Shown here piece after piece: positions 40,627-52,363 of a stretch of 64,000 nucleotides of DNA. Numbering within the stretch: the first letter of the stretch is position 1; each line of letters opens with the position of its first letter. The notes under the pieces are model-generated. The model saw nothing but the letters and a program-made list of their open reading frames with translations. It made no database searches and had not been told where the DNA came from. Source of the stretch: Daucus carota subsp. sativus (taxonomy: Eukaryota > Streptophyta > Magnoliopsida > Apiales > Apiaceae); contig NC_030381.2 of the NCBI RefSeq assembly GCF_001625215.2, forward strand, positions 44,700,689 through 44,764,688, written 5' to 3'. Position numbers and translations under genes: made by a program.

Positions 40627-43600
40627 ATGGATTCTCCTGATAAAGTGTCTAGATGGACTCCTCTAGTGAGTCCAACAAGATCGATTCTCATGAAATTCAT
40701 GTCAAAGGAAAAGGTTAATCTGTCTGATCCACCAGAGGAAGATGAAAATGTTAACATTCACATTGATCACACTGCCCCTGATATTGAAGCTGATGATGTG
40801 CCATTCAACAACGCAGCCTCTTCAAACAACACTCCAGCAAGATCACCAGGACTCTATGGCTCGGGTAGCAAGAGATCAAGATCTAGAAAGAGCGATGACA
40901 TAAGATCAAAGTCTGTAAGAAGTGAGGATGTTAGGTCAAGGTCTTCCAAGGTGGAGGAACACAGAGGATTTGATATTAATCAAGTCGGGATTTATGTAAC
41001 GTGGAGTGAGTTGTGGGTGACTGTGCCAACAAAAAAAGGAGGCCGTCGCCCAATCTTGGACGGCCTTACTGGCTATGTGCAACCGAGTGAGTGTTTGGCC
41101 ATTATGGGTCCTTCTGGCTGTGGCAAGTCTACTCTTCTTGATACTTTAGCAGGTACTCACTACTCAGCTTCATTCTTCATGCATTTATAATATTGAACAT
41201 CCTTTAATTCAAACTAGGTACTTTTTAACACTTGTGCCACAGAAAAAACACATGTTTCCTTCTTATATACTTTTATGTATATCTCACACAAGTGATTTCT
41301 GAACTTTGTAATGGAATTTCTTAGTGTGAAAAACATGTTAGTGACAACAATTCTACTTCATCATTGTCTATGTGTTTATGAATTGTGTGCCTAAAAACTT
41401 GTCAATTATAGGATGGTAAAAGCTGTAGGAGCCATGTGCTTATTTGATATTAGCATAGATACTAATCATTTTAAAGGAAAGGGCGAAATTTTAACAAATG
41501 AATAACAATTGCAGGAAGGTTAGGCACAAATACAGCACAAACTGGAGAAATTCTGATCAATGGGCGCAAACAGACTCTGGCTTATGGCACTTCGGTAAGA
41601 ATAACAGATCCCCAATATATAATCCGGCCATATTAAGAATTATATTGTGCGCTATAAGAAACTGATGCTAGTTTTGTAACTTGTTAGGCATATGTGACAC
41701 AAGATGATACACTTATGACTACACTCACTGTCAGAGAAGCGGTCTATTTTTCAGCTCAGCTCCAACTCCCTGACTCCATGTCAAGAGCTGAGAAGAGAGA
41801 GAGGGCAGAGATGACGATAAAAGACATGGGACTGCAGGATGCTATAGACACAAGAATAGGAGGGTGGAGTGTAAAAGGCCTTAGCGGTGGCCAAAAGAGA
41901 AGAGTTAGTATTTGCATTGAAATCTTGACACGCCCAAAACTTTTATTTCTGGATGAACCAACCAGTGGATTAGACAGTGCAGCATCTTATCATGTCATGA
42001 GTCGTATAATTAAGCTTGCCAAAGAGGATAAACGAACTGTGATTGCTTCTATTCATCAACCAAGTGGTGAAGTTTTTGATCTGTTTAATAATCTCTGTCT
42101 ACTATCATCCGGCAGACAAATTTATTTTGGTCCTACTACACGAGCTACAGAGGTGACTAACTTTGTCTAGTTATACTATAAACCAACTCTGATGCCCTCG
42201 TGATTTTAATAATTCTTATGTTTTTATCCAGTTTTTTGCATCTAGTGGCTTCGCTTGTCCACCTATGAGAAATCCTTCAGATCACTTTCTCAGAACTGTC
42301 AATAAAGATTTTGATGTTGTAAGTAACAACTTAAAATTTGTCAGATTAAGCAATTTTCATCTACCATTTCATTACATATCTAGTCTTTTTATCTTCTATA
42401 AAGAAGTATTCATAATCTCAGAACGAAGCTAACTTTGGTGCTTGATGTTAATAAGGATATTAAGCAAGGACATGCTGGAAGCGTAGTAACTGCTAAAAAA
42501 GCCATTGACATTCTTGTGAAGGCATATCTCTCATCTGAGACGCGACGCCAAGTAGTCAACAAAGTTTATGAGATTGTCCAAAAGGTATGCAACACAAATT
42601 GTTAGAGCTCTTACCTTTATATGTTTCTTGTAGATATGTAGATCTAAGGCTAGATTTGAATTACTAATCAGACTTTAATTTGTACTGTTGACTTAAAATA
42701 AAACCTCCCTAAATTGTTCTGTAGCATCAAGAAACAATAGTGGAAAGGGAAAGTCAAGCAGGCTTCATCACTCAATGTGAAGTTTTGACAAAAAGATCCT
42801 TCATCAACATGTTCCGTGATCTTGGATATTACTGGCTACGGTTTATAATCTACATCGCATTGTGTTTGTGCATAGGGACCATCTTTTACGACATTGGTCA
42901 CACCTATGGCTCTATTCAGGTAAGTTTCAGAAAGCTGGCTTCATTTAATTGTCTATGTTCAAAACAATTTATCTTCCAGACACTTCATTCAGTTGAAACA
43001 AGTTGTTCAGTAATTAAAGTTATATTTCTCAATTTACAGGATAGAGGAGCAATGCTCATGTTTGTGGCAGCCTTCTTGACTTTTATGGCTATTGGTGGAT
43101 TCCCTTCTTTTGTTGAGGATATGAAGGTTTGTACTTAAATTCTATAATCATAATACATGTCCCTGGAATACTGTGAATCAACAATTATTAGCTGATGGTT
43201 TTATTGTTTTATCACTGCCAGGTTTTCAGTCGAGAAAGATTGAACGGACACTATGGAGTAGCTGCATTTGTTGTGGGGAGTACATTGTCTTCTGCACCGT
43301 ACCTGTTTATCATTAGTGTCATCCCTGGAGCAATTGCTTATTTCCTTGTTGGCCTGCATAGTGGATTCGAACATTTTGCCTACTTTAGCTCACTACTCTT
43401 TGTTTGCGTCCTTTTGGTTGAAAGCCTGATGATGATGGTCGCGAGTGTTGTGCCAGATTTTCTCATGGGGATCATTACTGGTGCCGGGCTTCAAGGAATA
43501 ATGATGTTAAATGGGGGATTTTTCAGATTACCAAAAGATCTCCCAAAGCCTTTCTGGAAATATCCAATGTACTACATTTCATTTCACAAGTATGCATTTC

Positions 43601-43968
43601 AGGGATTTTACAAGAATGAGTTCTTGGGACTAACATTTCCAAATGAAAAAGTTGGAGGACCTCCCACAATCTCTGGTGAGGAGATCTTGAGGAATATATG
43701 GCAAGCTGAAATGGGGTACTCCAAGTGGGTAAATTTAGCCATTTTGTTCGGGATGGTAGTACTATACAGACTTATGTTCTTTGCCATTATAAAGGCTTCA
43801 GAGAGGTTAAAGCCGATTATTGCAGCTTACATTAGTTCTTCCCGCATGAAAGCTGATGATTTTTCCACCGTTCCTACTGCTGAACTAGGATGTAGTGTAC
43901 GTAGAGTTCGGGCCTTTTCCCTGTTTGATTGCCGATGTTACACAGTTGATCTGACATTCGCGGACTAG
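40627..43968 (+). CDS. ABCG-family half-size ABC transporter, tandem copy 1
   Basis: A plasma-membrane half-transporter of the ABCG (WBC) group, which dimerises. Relatives such as Arabidopsis ABCG11/15-type and potato ABCG1 export wax, cutin or suberin lipids. Eight exons: 40627-41152, 41515-41594, 41688-42152, 42232-42318, 42456-42584, 42725-42919, 43040-43126 and 43222-43968, all in phase, giving 771 aa. An N-terminal low-complexity Ser/Arg/Lys region (RSRSRKSDD) precedes the nucleotide-binding domain with Walker A GPSGCGKS (161-168), signature LSGGQKRR (from 267), Walker B LLFLDEP (Asp291, Glu292) and the H-loop SIHQPSGEV. The C-terminal half carries about six hydrophobic spans and the family RERLNGHYG and [13 protein letters not shown] blocks. 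An upstream in-frame stop at 40588 supports this start. The substrate is unknown. Confidence 0.94.
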
Positions 43969-44194
43969 ATCACAACAAAAGGAAATAATTCTACCTTGTA
44001 TTTGATTAGTGTTTACAAAAGTTCATGTTTGCTTTTACTTGAATTTCAAGAAGGTCCAGTGATGTTGTCTTGTAATTTTCCCACCCTCCTCGTTCTAGGT
44101 ATTCGATGATGTTATGTAATGACTACTGGATTTCAAGGCTGTTATGAGCTTGTTTGTTCCAAATGGTAACAAGATGAAACTTCAGTAAAATATA
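43969..44194 (+). other. 3' flank of ABCG copy 1
   Basis: ATCACAACAAA directly after the stop, TCAAGAAGGT and CCACCCTCCTC recur in the same order after the second ABCG gene (48937-49140). The duplication therefore included the 3' UTR. Confidence 0.6.
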
Positions 44195-44558
44195 GAGCCC
44201 GTTTGGTTGAGTTTCTGGCTTATGACTTAACGTGGCTTATGACTTAAAGCGATTTATCTGATAAGCTGAGAGTTTAAAATGTCTATTTGGGTAATTTTGA
44301 CTTATTAATGACTTATGAGTTACTAAAAATATAATTATAAAAATAAAAGTGATTTATGAGTAATTTTAGCAAAAAAAAAATAGTTCGAAAAAATTTAGCC
44401 ACTTAAAAAAGTACATCAAACTAACTTCTGGCTTTAAGTCAGTTTCTGGCTTATTTCTGACTTTAAGCTGACTTCTGACTTGTTACAAAAACAGACATTT
44501 TTCAGCTTAAAGGCAGAGATGGCTTAAAAGCCCGGGCTTTAAGCCCAGACAAACACCC
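44195..44558. mobile_element. hAT-like MITE between the two ABCG genes
   Basis: Left end GAGCCCGTTTGGTTGAGTTT; right end GCTTTAAGCCCAGACAAACA CCC, an imperfect inverted match. The interior is full of TGGCTTATGACTTAA and CTTCTGACTT words. A truncated inverted relative lies at 57680-57845. It is non-coding. Confidence 0.7.
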
Positions 44559-44734
44559 ACATAGTATGATTTAATCGAAGAAAAATATACAGATGAATAG
44601 GCGGTTAAAACATATTTCAAAACCTAAAATTAACTCATTTTGATCCTCATTCCCTTCGAGTAGATAATACTTGGCCTCACAGCCTCAGAATAATTGGCCT
44701 CAGCTTCAGGACTGACGAAAATCTTATGGAGGAA

Positions 44735-44970
44735 AAGAAAGTGATCACTGATCACTTTTTTCAAAGATGGTGTACTAAGCATAAATACATTATGAAAAAC
44801 TGTAACTCTTACCTGTAAAGCCAAAATCCATTATCACTATCCGACTGTTAGTTACACATCACTCTGATTTACACTTTCAGAAGATTTGGATTATATCAGA
44901 CATGCAAATGTTAAACATGCACCCTATACTTGTAATCTCACTTTATAACTCAAGGCTACTACTATTAGCC
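44735..44970 (+). promoter_or_regulatory. Upstream segment conserved between the ABCG paralogues (copy B)
   Basis: AGTGATCACTG, TGGTGTACTAAGCATAAAT, CTCTTACCTGTAAAGCC, then CACTTTATAACTCAAGGCT. This is the same order as copy A at 39955-40150. It lies about 0.8 kb before the second gene. Confidence 0.5.
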
Positions 44971-45604
44971 ATATTATATTAATTTCTAAGTTTGTCATCG
45001 GATTTTGAGTGAAAGTCTGCGAATAATAATTTGTTCTAAACTGCTTCAGAAGATGAAGTCTAAATTTGGACGATCAGTGTACATGAATGATAAAACTAAC
45101 AATGATACTGTTCATTCTTCGACTAGAGATAGTAGATGAGTTTAACCAGAACATGCATTTTTAATCTTTTCTCATCTGAAAAATGGCGATACCTGGATAT
45201 GATTTGGAGTTGGACCTTCAGTATTTCCAGCCAACTCTGCGAACTTCTTATAGTGACAGTAGACGAGCTTCAGTGGTACACATTTTGTTCTTCATTGATA
45301 TTAGGAAGTTGTATTATTTGAGAATTACTTCAGTGTAGGCTGTCAAAAGGTATATAAGATCAAGATATATTACCACTGTTGACTAAAAGCAAACCTAATC
45401 TGATTATCTACATTTGAATGGTGGTAATACATTGCAGAGAACATCATTCATGTCTACTCTATTATTGTTTTGGTGGCCTAAAATTTGTAGTTCTTTATGG
45501 TCGCAAAATAACAGTATAAATTGGTTCATCAGCTAAGTAATGTACTCTATCAGTATCTCTCTAGAGCTCTACTGCTTCTAAAAGAGCAACCAGTTAATAG
45601 TTAT

Positions 45605-48600
45605 ATGGATTCTCCAGATAAGGTATCTAGATGGACTCCTCTAGTGAGTCCACCAAGATCAATTCTCATGAAATTCGTGACGAAGGAGAGAACTAATAAA
45701 TCCGGACCTTCAACACCTACACCAGAAGAAGATGAAAATGTTGACATTCACAATAGTTACATTGCCCCTGATATTGAAGCTGATGATGTGCCATTCAATA
45801 ATGCAGCCTCCTCAACGAACACTCCTCCACGATCACCACGACTCCATGCCTCCAGTAGCAAGAGATCAAGATCCAGAAAAAGTGAGGACATCAGATCAAA
45901 ATCTGGTAAAAGTGAAGATATAAGATCAAGGTCAGGCAAAGTGGAGGAACACAAAGGAGCTGACATTAATCAAGTTGGAATTTATATAACTTGGAGCGAG
46001 GTATGGGTGACTGTGCCTACAAAAAGAGGAGGTCGCCGCCCAATTCTGGATGGGCTCACTGGCTATGTGCAGCCCGGTGAGTGTTTAGCCATTATGGGTC
46101 CTTCTGGTTGTGGCAAGTCTCTTCTTCTTGATACATTAGCAGGTACTTTACTGTTAATCAAGTTCACTCAGCATGCATTAATAACTTTTTACATTATCTA
46201 GTTTTAAAGTAGGTGGTTTTGGTACTAAAATTTATTCCTTATCTTGAATTATCCTGTTCAACATACCAAATACGACGAAAATTAAGTACCCGTCACAGTT
46301 ACTACTATCTATGTCTCTCACAAGTATTTGTGAACATCAATTTGAAATTTCTCTACAAGGACAACAGTCAGTGACAGCAATCCTACTTCATGATCGTCGC
46401 TGTGAGCATGTATTCTGTACTTGTCACTCATTGACAGTTATAGGTTTCTAAATGTAGAGATCGAATATATTGAAGCCATACACATATCTGATATTAAAAA
46501 AAAATGCAGGAAGGCTACGGACAAACACAGCACAAACAGGAGATATTCTGATCAATGGACGCAGACAGACACTGGCTTTTGGCACTTCTGTAAGAATCCT
46601 AGAACTACATTCTGATCTGTGTCTACTTAAAACACTATATGACATCTACAGGAGTATATAGTGTAGACTATTCGAAAGTAATGCAAATTTTGTGATTTTG
46701 TAGGCATATGTGACACAAGATGAAACACTTATGAGTACACTAACAGTCATGGAAGCCGTCTATTATTCAGCTCAGCTCCAACTCCCTGATTCCATGTCAA
46801 GAGCTGAGAAGAGAGAAAGGGCAGAGATGACAATAAGAGATATGGGATTACAGGATGCTATGAACACAAGAATTGGAGGGTGGAGTGTTAAAGGCCTCAG
46901 CGGTGGCCAAAAGAGAAGAGTCAGTATCTGCATTGAAATTCTGACAAACCCTAAACTTTTGTTTCTAGATGAGCCAACAAGTGGATTGGACAGTGCAGCT
47001 TCATATCATGTCATGAATCGTATAATTAAACTTGCTCAACTGGATAAAAGAACTGTAATCGCTTCTATTCATCAACCAAGTGGTGAAGTCTTTGAGTTGT
47101 TTGATAATCTCTGCCTACTATCATCCGGCAGACAAATTTATTTCGGTCCTACTGCACGAGCTTCTGAGGTAACTAACCTACTCTAGCTATTCTATACATC
47201 AAATCTGATATTGTGTCTGATGATTTGGTATGCTTTTCTTTTTATCCAGTTTTTTGCATCTAGTGGCTTCCCATGTCCAGCTATGAGGAATCCTTCAGAT
47301 CACTTTTTAAGAACTATCAATAAAGATTTCGATGTTGTAAGAAGCACATTGATTTTTATTTTAGAAAGTTTACATCTAGCATTTCATCATATATCTAAAA
47401 TTTTTAAATCTTGATAGACAAATTCCTATCCTAAGATGTAAGCTACCAATGGTGCCTAATTTTCACAGGATATTAAGCACGGACATGGTGGAAGCGTAGT
47501 AACTGCTAAAAAAGCCATTGACATTCTTGTCAAAACATATCTCTCATCTGAAACACGCCGCCAAGCAGTCAGTAAAGTTTATGAGATATGCCAAAAGGTA
47601 TGCAGCTATGCTTCTTGCAAATTGTTAAATATGGGGTCTGCTGTAATATACTAATCAGAATTAGATTGGTATCATGTTGTAGACTAATCAACAGAAGTGC
47701 TACTTTATATTTCTCTGTAGCATCAAGAAACAATAGTGGAAAGGGATCGTCAAGCAGGCTTCATTACTCAATGTCAAGTTCTAACAAGAAGATCTTTCAT
47801 CAACATGTTCCGCGATCTTGGTTATTACTGGCTACGATTTGTTATTTACCTTGCATTGTGCGTGTCCATAGGTAGCGTATTTCATGACATTGGCCACACC
47901 TATGGCTCAATTCAGGTGAGTTTTATAATAACTGTTGTCATATAATGGTGACTCTGCAACACAGGTTGTTCAGTAATCAATCTTGGAATATTGTTAAGTA
48001 ATCAATCTTGGAATATTGTTAATTTACAGGATAGAGGTTCGGTGCTCACGTTTATTGCAGGTTTCTTGACTTTTATGGCCGTCGGCGGATTCCCTTCATT
48101 TGTAGAGGATATGAAGGTTTGTAATTAGTTGTATAACTTTAATTTCATAAAAATCACAATTGATGATCCTGCTTTATCTTCATTCCTAGATATTTGGTCG
48201 TGAAAGATTGAATGGACACTATGGAGTCGCTGCATTTGTTGTGGGGAGCACAATCTCTTCTGCACCTTATTTGTGTTTTATAAGTGTCATTCCTGGAGCA
48301 ATTGCTTATTTCCTTGTTGGACTGCAAAGAGATTTCGAACACTTTGTCTACTTTTGCTTACTACTTTTTGCGTGCATGCTCTTGGTTGAGAGCTTAATGA
48401 TGATGGTCGCGAGTATTGTGCCAGATTTTCTCATGGGCATCATTACTGGTTCCGGGATTCAAGGAGTAATGATGCTAAATGGGGGATATTTCAGATTACC
48501 TAGAGATATCCCAAAGCCATTTTGGAAATATCCAGTGTATTACATTTCATTTCACAAATATGGATTTCAAGGGTTTTACAAGAACGAGTTTTTGGGACTC

Positions 48601-48936
48601 ACTTTTCCTAATGTAAAAGTCGGTGGCCCTCCTACAATTTCTGGTGAAGAGATTTTGAGAGATATTTGGCAAGTTGAAATGGAATACTCCAAGTGGGTAA
48701 ATTTAGTCATTTTGTTGGGGATGGTGGTATTATACAGACTTGTATTCTTTGCGATTATAAAGGCTTCAGAGAAGTTAAAGCCGAAGATTGCAGCTTATCT
48801 TAGTTCTTCCCGTACCAAAGCAGATGATTTTTCTACAGCTCCTTCTGTTGAGCTAGGATGTAACGTACGCAGGGTTCGGGCCTTTTCCTTATTTGATTGT
48901 CGATGTTATACAGTTGATCTGGCATTTGCAGACTAG
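45605..48936 (+). CDS. ABCG-family half-size ABC transporter, tandem copy 2
   Basis: Tandem paralogue of the gene at 40627, with the same eight-exon layout: 45605-46142, 46510-46589, 46704-47168, 47250-47336, 47469-47597, 47721-47915, 48030-48116 and 48190-48936. Exons 2-8 have exactly the same lengths as copy 1. The product is 775 aa; the four extra residues come from exon 1 ([10 protein letters not shown] region). Walker A GPSGCGKS (165-172) is kept, but the usual following Thr is Leu (GKSLLLD). [15 protein letters not shown] and SIHQPSGEV are intact, as is the transmembrane half. An in-frame upstream ATG at 45521 would add 28 residues; I prefer 45605 because copy 1 starts at the equivalent [16 protein letters not shown] and has no upstream ATG in frame. 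It probably exports a related lipid; the substrate is unknown. Confidence 0.94.
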
Positions 48937-51900
48937 ATCACAACAAAGAACATCAACATTGTGGAAGATGTTGCGTACAAGTGGACATCAACCAGAGATT
49001 TCTCCACTTTAAAGCTTTTATGATTACCCTTAGTTTTATTTATTTTTATGCAGGTTCATATCTTTCAAGAAGGTTAAGTGTTGTTAGCTGGTCTTAGCTT
49101 GCAACTATTCCACCCTCCTCCAGTTATTTGAGGATGTTACTATTGGATTTTTATGGATATTATACTATCTAAAAATTTGAAAATTATAATATCAATACTG
49201 TTTATGTATCCGAGTTGTCTGTGCTAATTAGTTTCTATCATTACATCATCTACATCTTATTTTCATCAATAATGTGCTGCAAAACTTCTTTAGAAATGAT
49301 ACTAACTTATGATCATCAAGAAATCTCTTTGGCGATTCAAGAACACAATTATCAAAATGTTAACTTTTCACCAAACAGATCAATTCGGTATCTCAGAGAG
49401 GGTGGATAGATTATCTTGCACCTGCATGTTCACCATGTCTATAATTTGTGATAAGTATATTACCACATATAACTAAAGGAACACATACTTCTATATGTAA
49501 TTTATTTAGGAAACACATTGTTGTTTTTAGCTATATGTCCTTTGTAATGTTGGATAAAGGTGATAGGTACTTTAAAATGATTGAATAATTCCCATTAAGA
49601 TTGGCCTACTACTTTTAGGGGGTGTTATCTTAACCCAGCATTTGTTTTCTTCTTCTTGGAGTTGTCATAAATTGGTCTCACACTGAACAAGTCAGATATA
49701 AGAAAAATATAGTCTTCTTGCCTCAATCCAGTTTGATTGACAGAATGCAAGTAAAAGTTCAAGCCTGGTTGGTAATCATTTTGATCAACTAGTGTTTAAT
49801 AAAATTTAGAGCTCAACTTCGGAAAAAGGACAATTTTTGTTTACAGGAATGTCGAAATATATCAACAAGAGCTCAGGTAAAGTTCAAGCCTGGTTGGTAA
49901 TCATTTTATGCAGTTTATTTGTTTATAAATATATTAACTATTGAGCAACATTCTTTGGAATTCATGATTTGCTTTAACTTGACAATCTAGTACTGCATAA
50001 GTTTTAGAGCTTAAACATATTAAGAACTAATTTTATTTTTTCCATGACTAACAAAATTAATTTTGTAAATCTCTTTCTCCATCTCCTCACACACACTATA
50101 TATTCACTTTGAGTCTCTCTCTCTCTCCACATCTCCGCACACACACTCTATATTCATTTTGAGGATTAATGAAAGTTCGATGGATTTTTTTACATGATAA
50201 ACTGTATTGTCTTATTTATTCTTTCAGTGAAAGAGGTAATCCCCAAATTCAAAATTTGGTGTACTAAGCATAAATGCACATGCAAATATATCATCAAAGC
50301 AAGAATCGGATATTACGTTAAAGTTACAGCTTTATAATCCTCTCAACATCCGCACATCAACATCCACACATCATTATTGTGTTATGTTGTATGGCTAAAA
50401 ACCCCATATCCAGCCTAAAATTCAAGCCTCCAGGCTGCAGGCACTTTAAATTCATTAGGACTTTACCTAGAGGCTATGATGATAAGATTCTCATGTACTT
50501 TGATCACAACTCACATGTAAGGGTAGATAATAGTGCAAATTTCAACTGACAGAAAAAGGAAAGAACTCGAGTAAATAGGATTTATTTGACTTTAATGGTC
50601 ACTGGGGATTTCCTTCCATTCCTTTTTTGTAGTATGGGAACCGTGTGTTGCAGGGACTTAAAGTGTCGAAAATGACAATGATCCCAATTATTAGACTCTA
50701 TAATTTTAAACAGTTGGTGACACGGGATCCTATCCTTATTTTAAACTTGGTAAGAAATGCCGTATGGTAGTAAAGATTAATTACAAAAAGTTGATGTAAA
50801 CATAATTCTCTTACAAATTCTGCAAATAGCATATTATTTTTGCCTAGACCTATTACATCATTCTAATACAGTGACACACCATGTGGTGTGATTATATATA
50901 CATAGGTCTTGAGATTTCTTGAAAAATAATATATTGACACAAGTGCTGAAAATTTGGAAAGACTTGAAAATTTGTTCATATAATGGACCATTTAGACAGG
51001 ACTGTAGACCATTTTTTGAGTTTCACGCCTAGAATTGGCTTCTGGTGATGGTCCAGGTATATGGTGTAACATAAGGGTTATTTTAGGTCTATAAAGAGAG
51101 GGAAAAACTTTTACTAATCTGATATTTATGTCACAGATTTAAAAAAATGAACTGATGTTAGGATCTGCAAGTTTTATTTTATTATGTCATGATCATTGAT
51201 TAAGTGTAAGTAAACTACCTTTCCATACCATGCAATCAGGTCTGAATTAATAAGATATGAGCACATTGAATTCATTTTCTTTTCTGCGATATGTATGCCG
51301 CTAAAACTTTAACTATCTAATTCTGTAGATTTACTACATAACTGATAGTCTGCATATGAATATATCAGCATCTATCTTTCAGCTTCTAATATCATGTTTG
51401 TCTTTTCAAAATTACTTAATGACTCCAAATAATTTATCATATATAATCATACTTTGTCCCAGTAATATTCTATTTTACTTCATGTTTTCTAATGCTTCGT
51501 TTGGTCAGGGCTTGAGGGGAGCGAAAAGTTTATGCAAACTTGAAGGTTAAACAGGAGTAAAGGGCTGAAAGAATAGAAGAGTGCAAATTTCAACTGACAA
51601 AAAAAGAAAAGAAAAACCTCATGTACATTGGATTGTTTGACTTTAATGGCCACCGGGAATTTCCTTCCATTCCATTTTTGTTGGATAGGAAGCCTGTGTA
51701 GCTGGGACTTTAAAGTGTCGAAAATGACAATGGAAGTTCTTCCAAAGAGCAGATTGTAATTTTTCCTTTATTGCTCATATTGATGGAGAACAAGGTTTAA
51801 ATTAAAAGAAGGGGTGATCATTATCTATATAAGAGCTTATTCCTTCATTTTCGATTACACAAACAACAGATTATAGTGAGATTTTATGATAAAATATCTA

Positions 51901-52363
51901 AATGTTCAAATAAGGTTATTTGGAACTAATAAGTTTAGATGTGTGTTTTCGCCAGTCGTTATTTGGAAAAAATATTCAATTGAATTTGTGTGCCACCATA
52001 CTTTAGTCACCGGAAGAATATATAGAACTCCAAAACTGTCTTCCAGTATCATGTATGAGGACTGGAATATTGTTAATCTGTTGGAACACTGAACAGAAAC
52101 TTTTAGCTAGCCGTTGGCAGTACTATCTCAAGCTATTCCACACGTTCATTATTCATTTTTAAAGCTGTGAAGCTAATATTTGTCAGAGCTTGTAGATAGT
52201 TTTTAAGGTTTTATGATAATTGAATTAGATTTATTTATTTTTTAATAGACTCATGATTGCCTTGAAAGATTTTGTTATAGAGAGCACAAAATGTAGAAAA
52301 ATCTTTTTACATGATCTGGATGTATTGTTTGGTACTCAGATATGATTTCATTATCGCAAATGA
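48937..52363. other. Intergenic after the ABCG pair, with direct repeats and a possible third paralogue flank
   Basis: No ABCG exon or other gene is recognisable. Features seen: TTCAAGCCTGGTTGGTAATC twice (about 49758 and 49882); two copies of a segment of about 155 bp at 50534-50690 and 51581-51735 (GTGCAAATTTCAACTGACA to TAAAGTGTCGAAAATGACAA); a short tandem duplication at 50081-50162 (CACACACACT-TATATTCA-TTTGAG); and TGGTGTACTAAGCATAAATG at about 50255, as found upstream of both ABCG genes. Confidence 0.6.

Noticed and set aside
45521..45604. Upstream ATG as the start of ABCG copy 2
   Set aside because: Copy 1 has a stop just upstream and no equivalent ATG; similarity of the adjacent leader (PVxSY before Met) probably reflects shared 5' UTR. 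It is not fully excluded.
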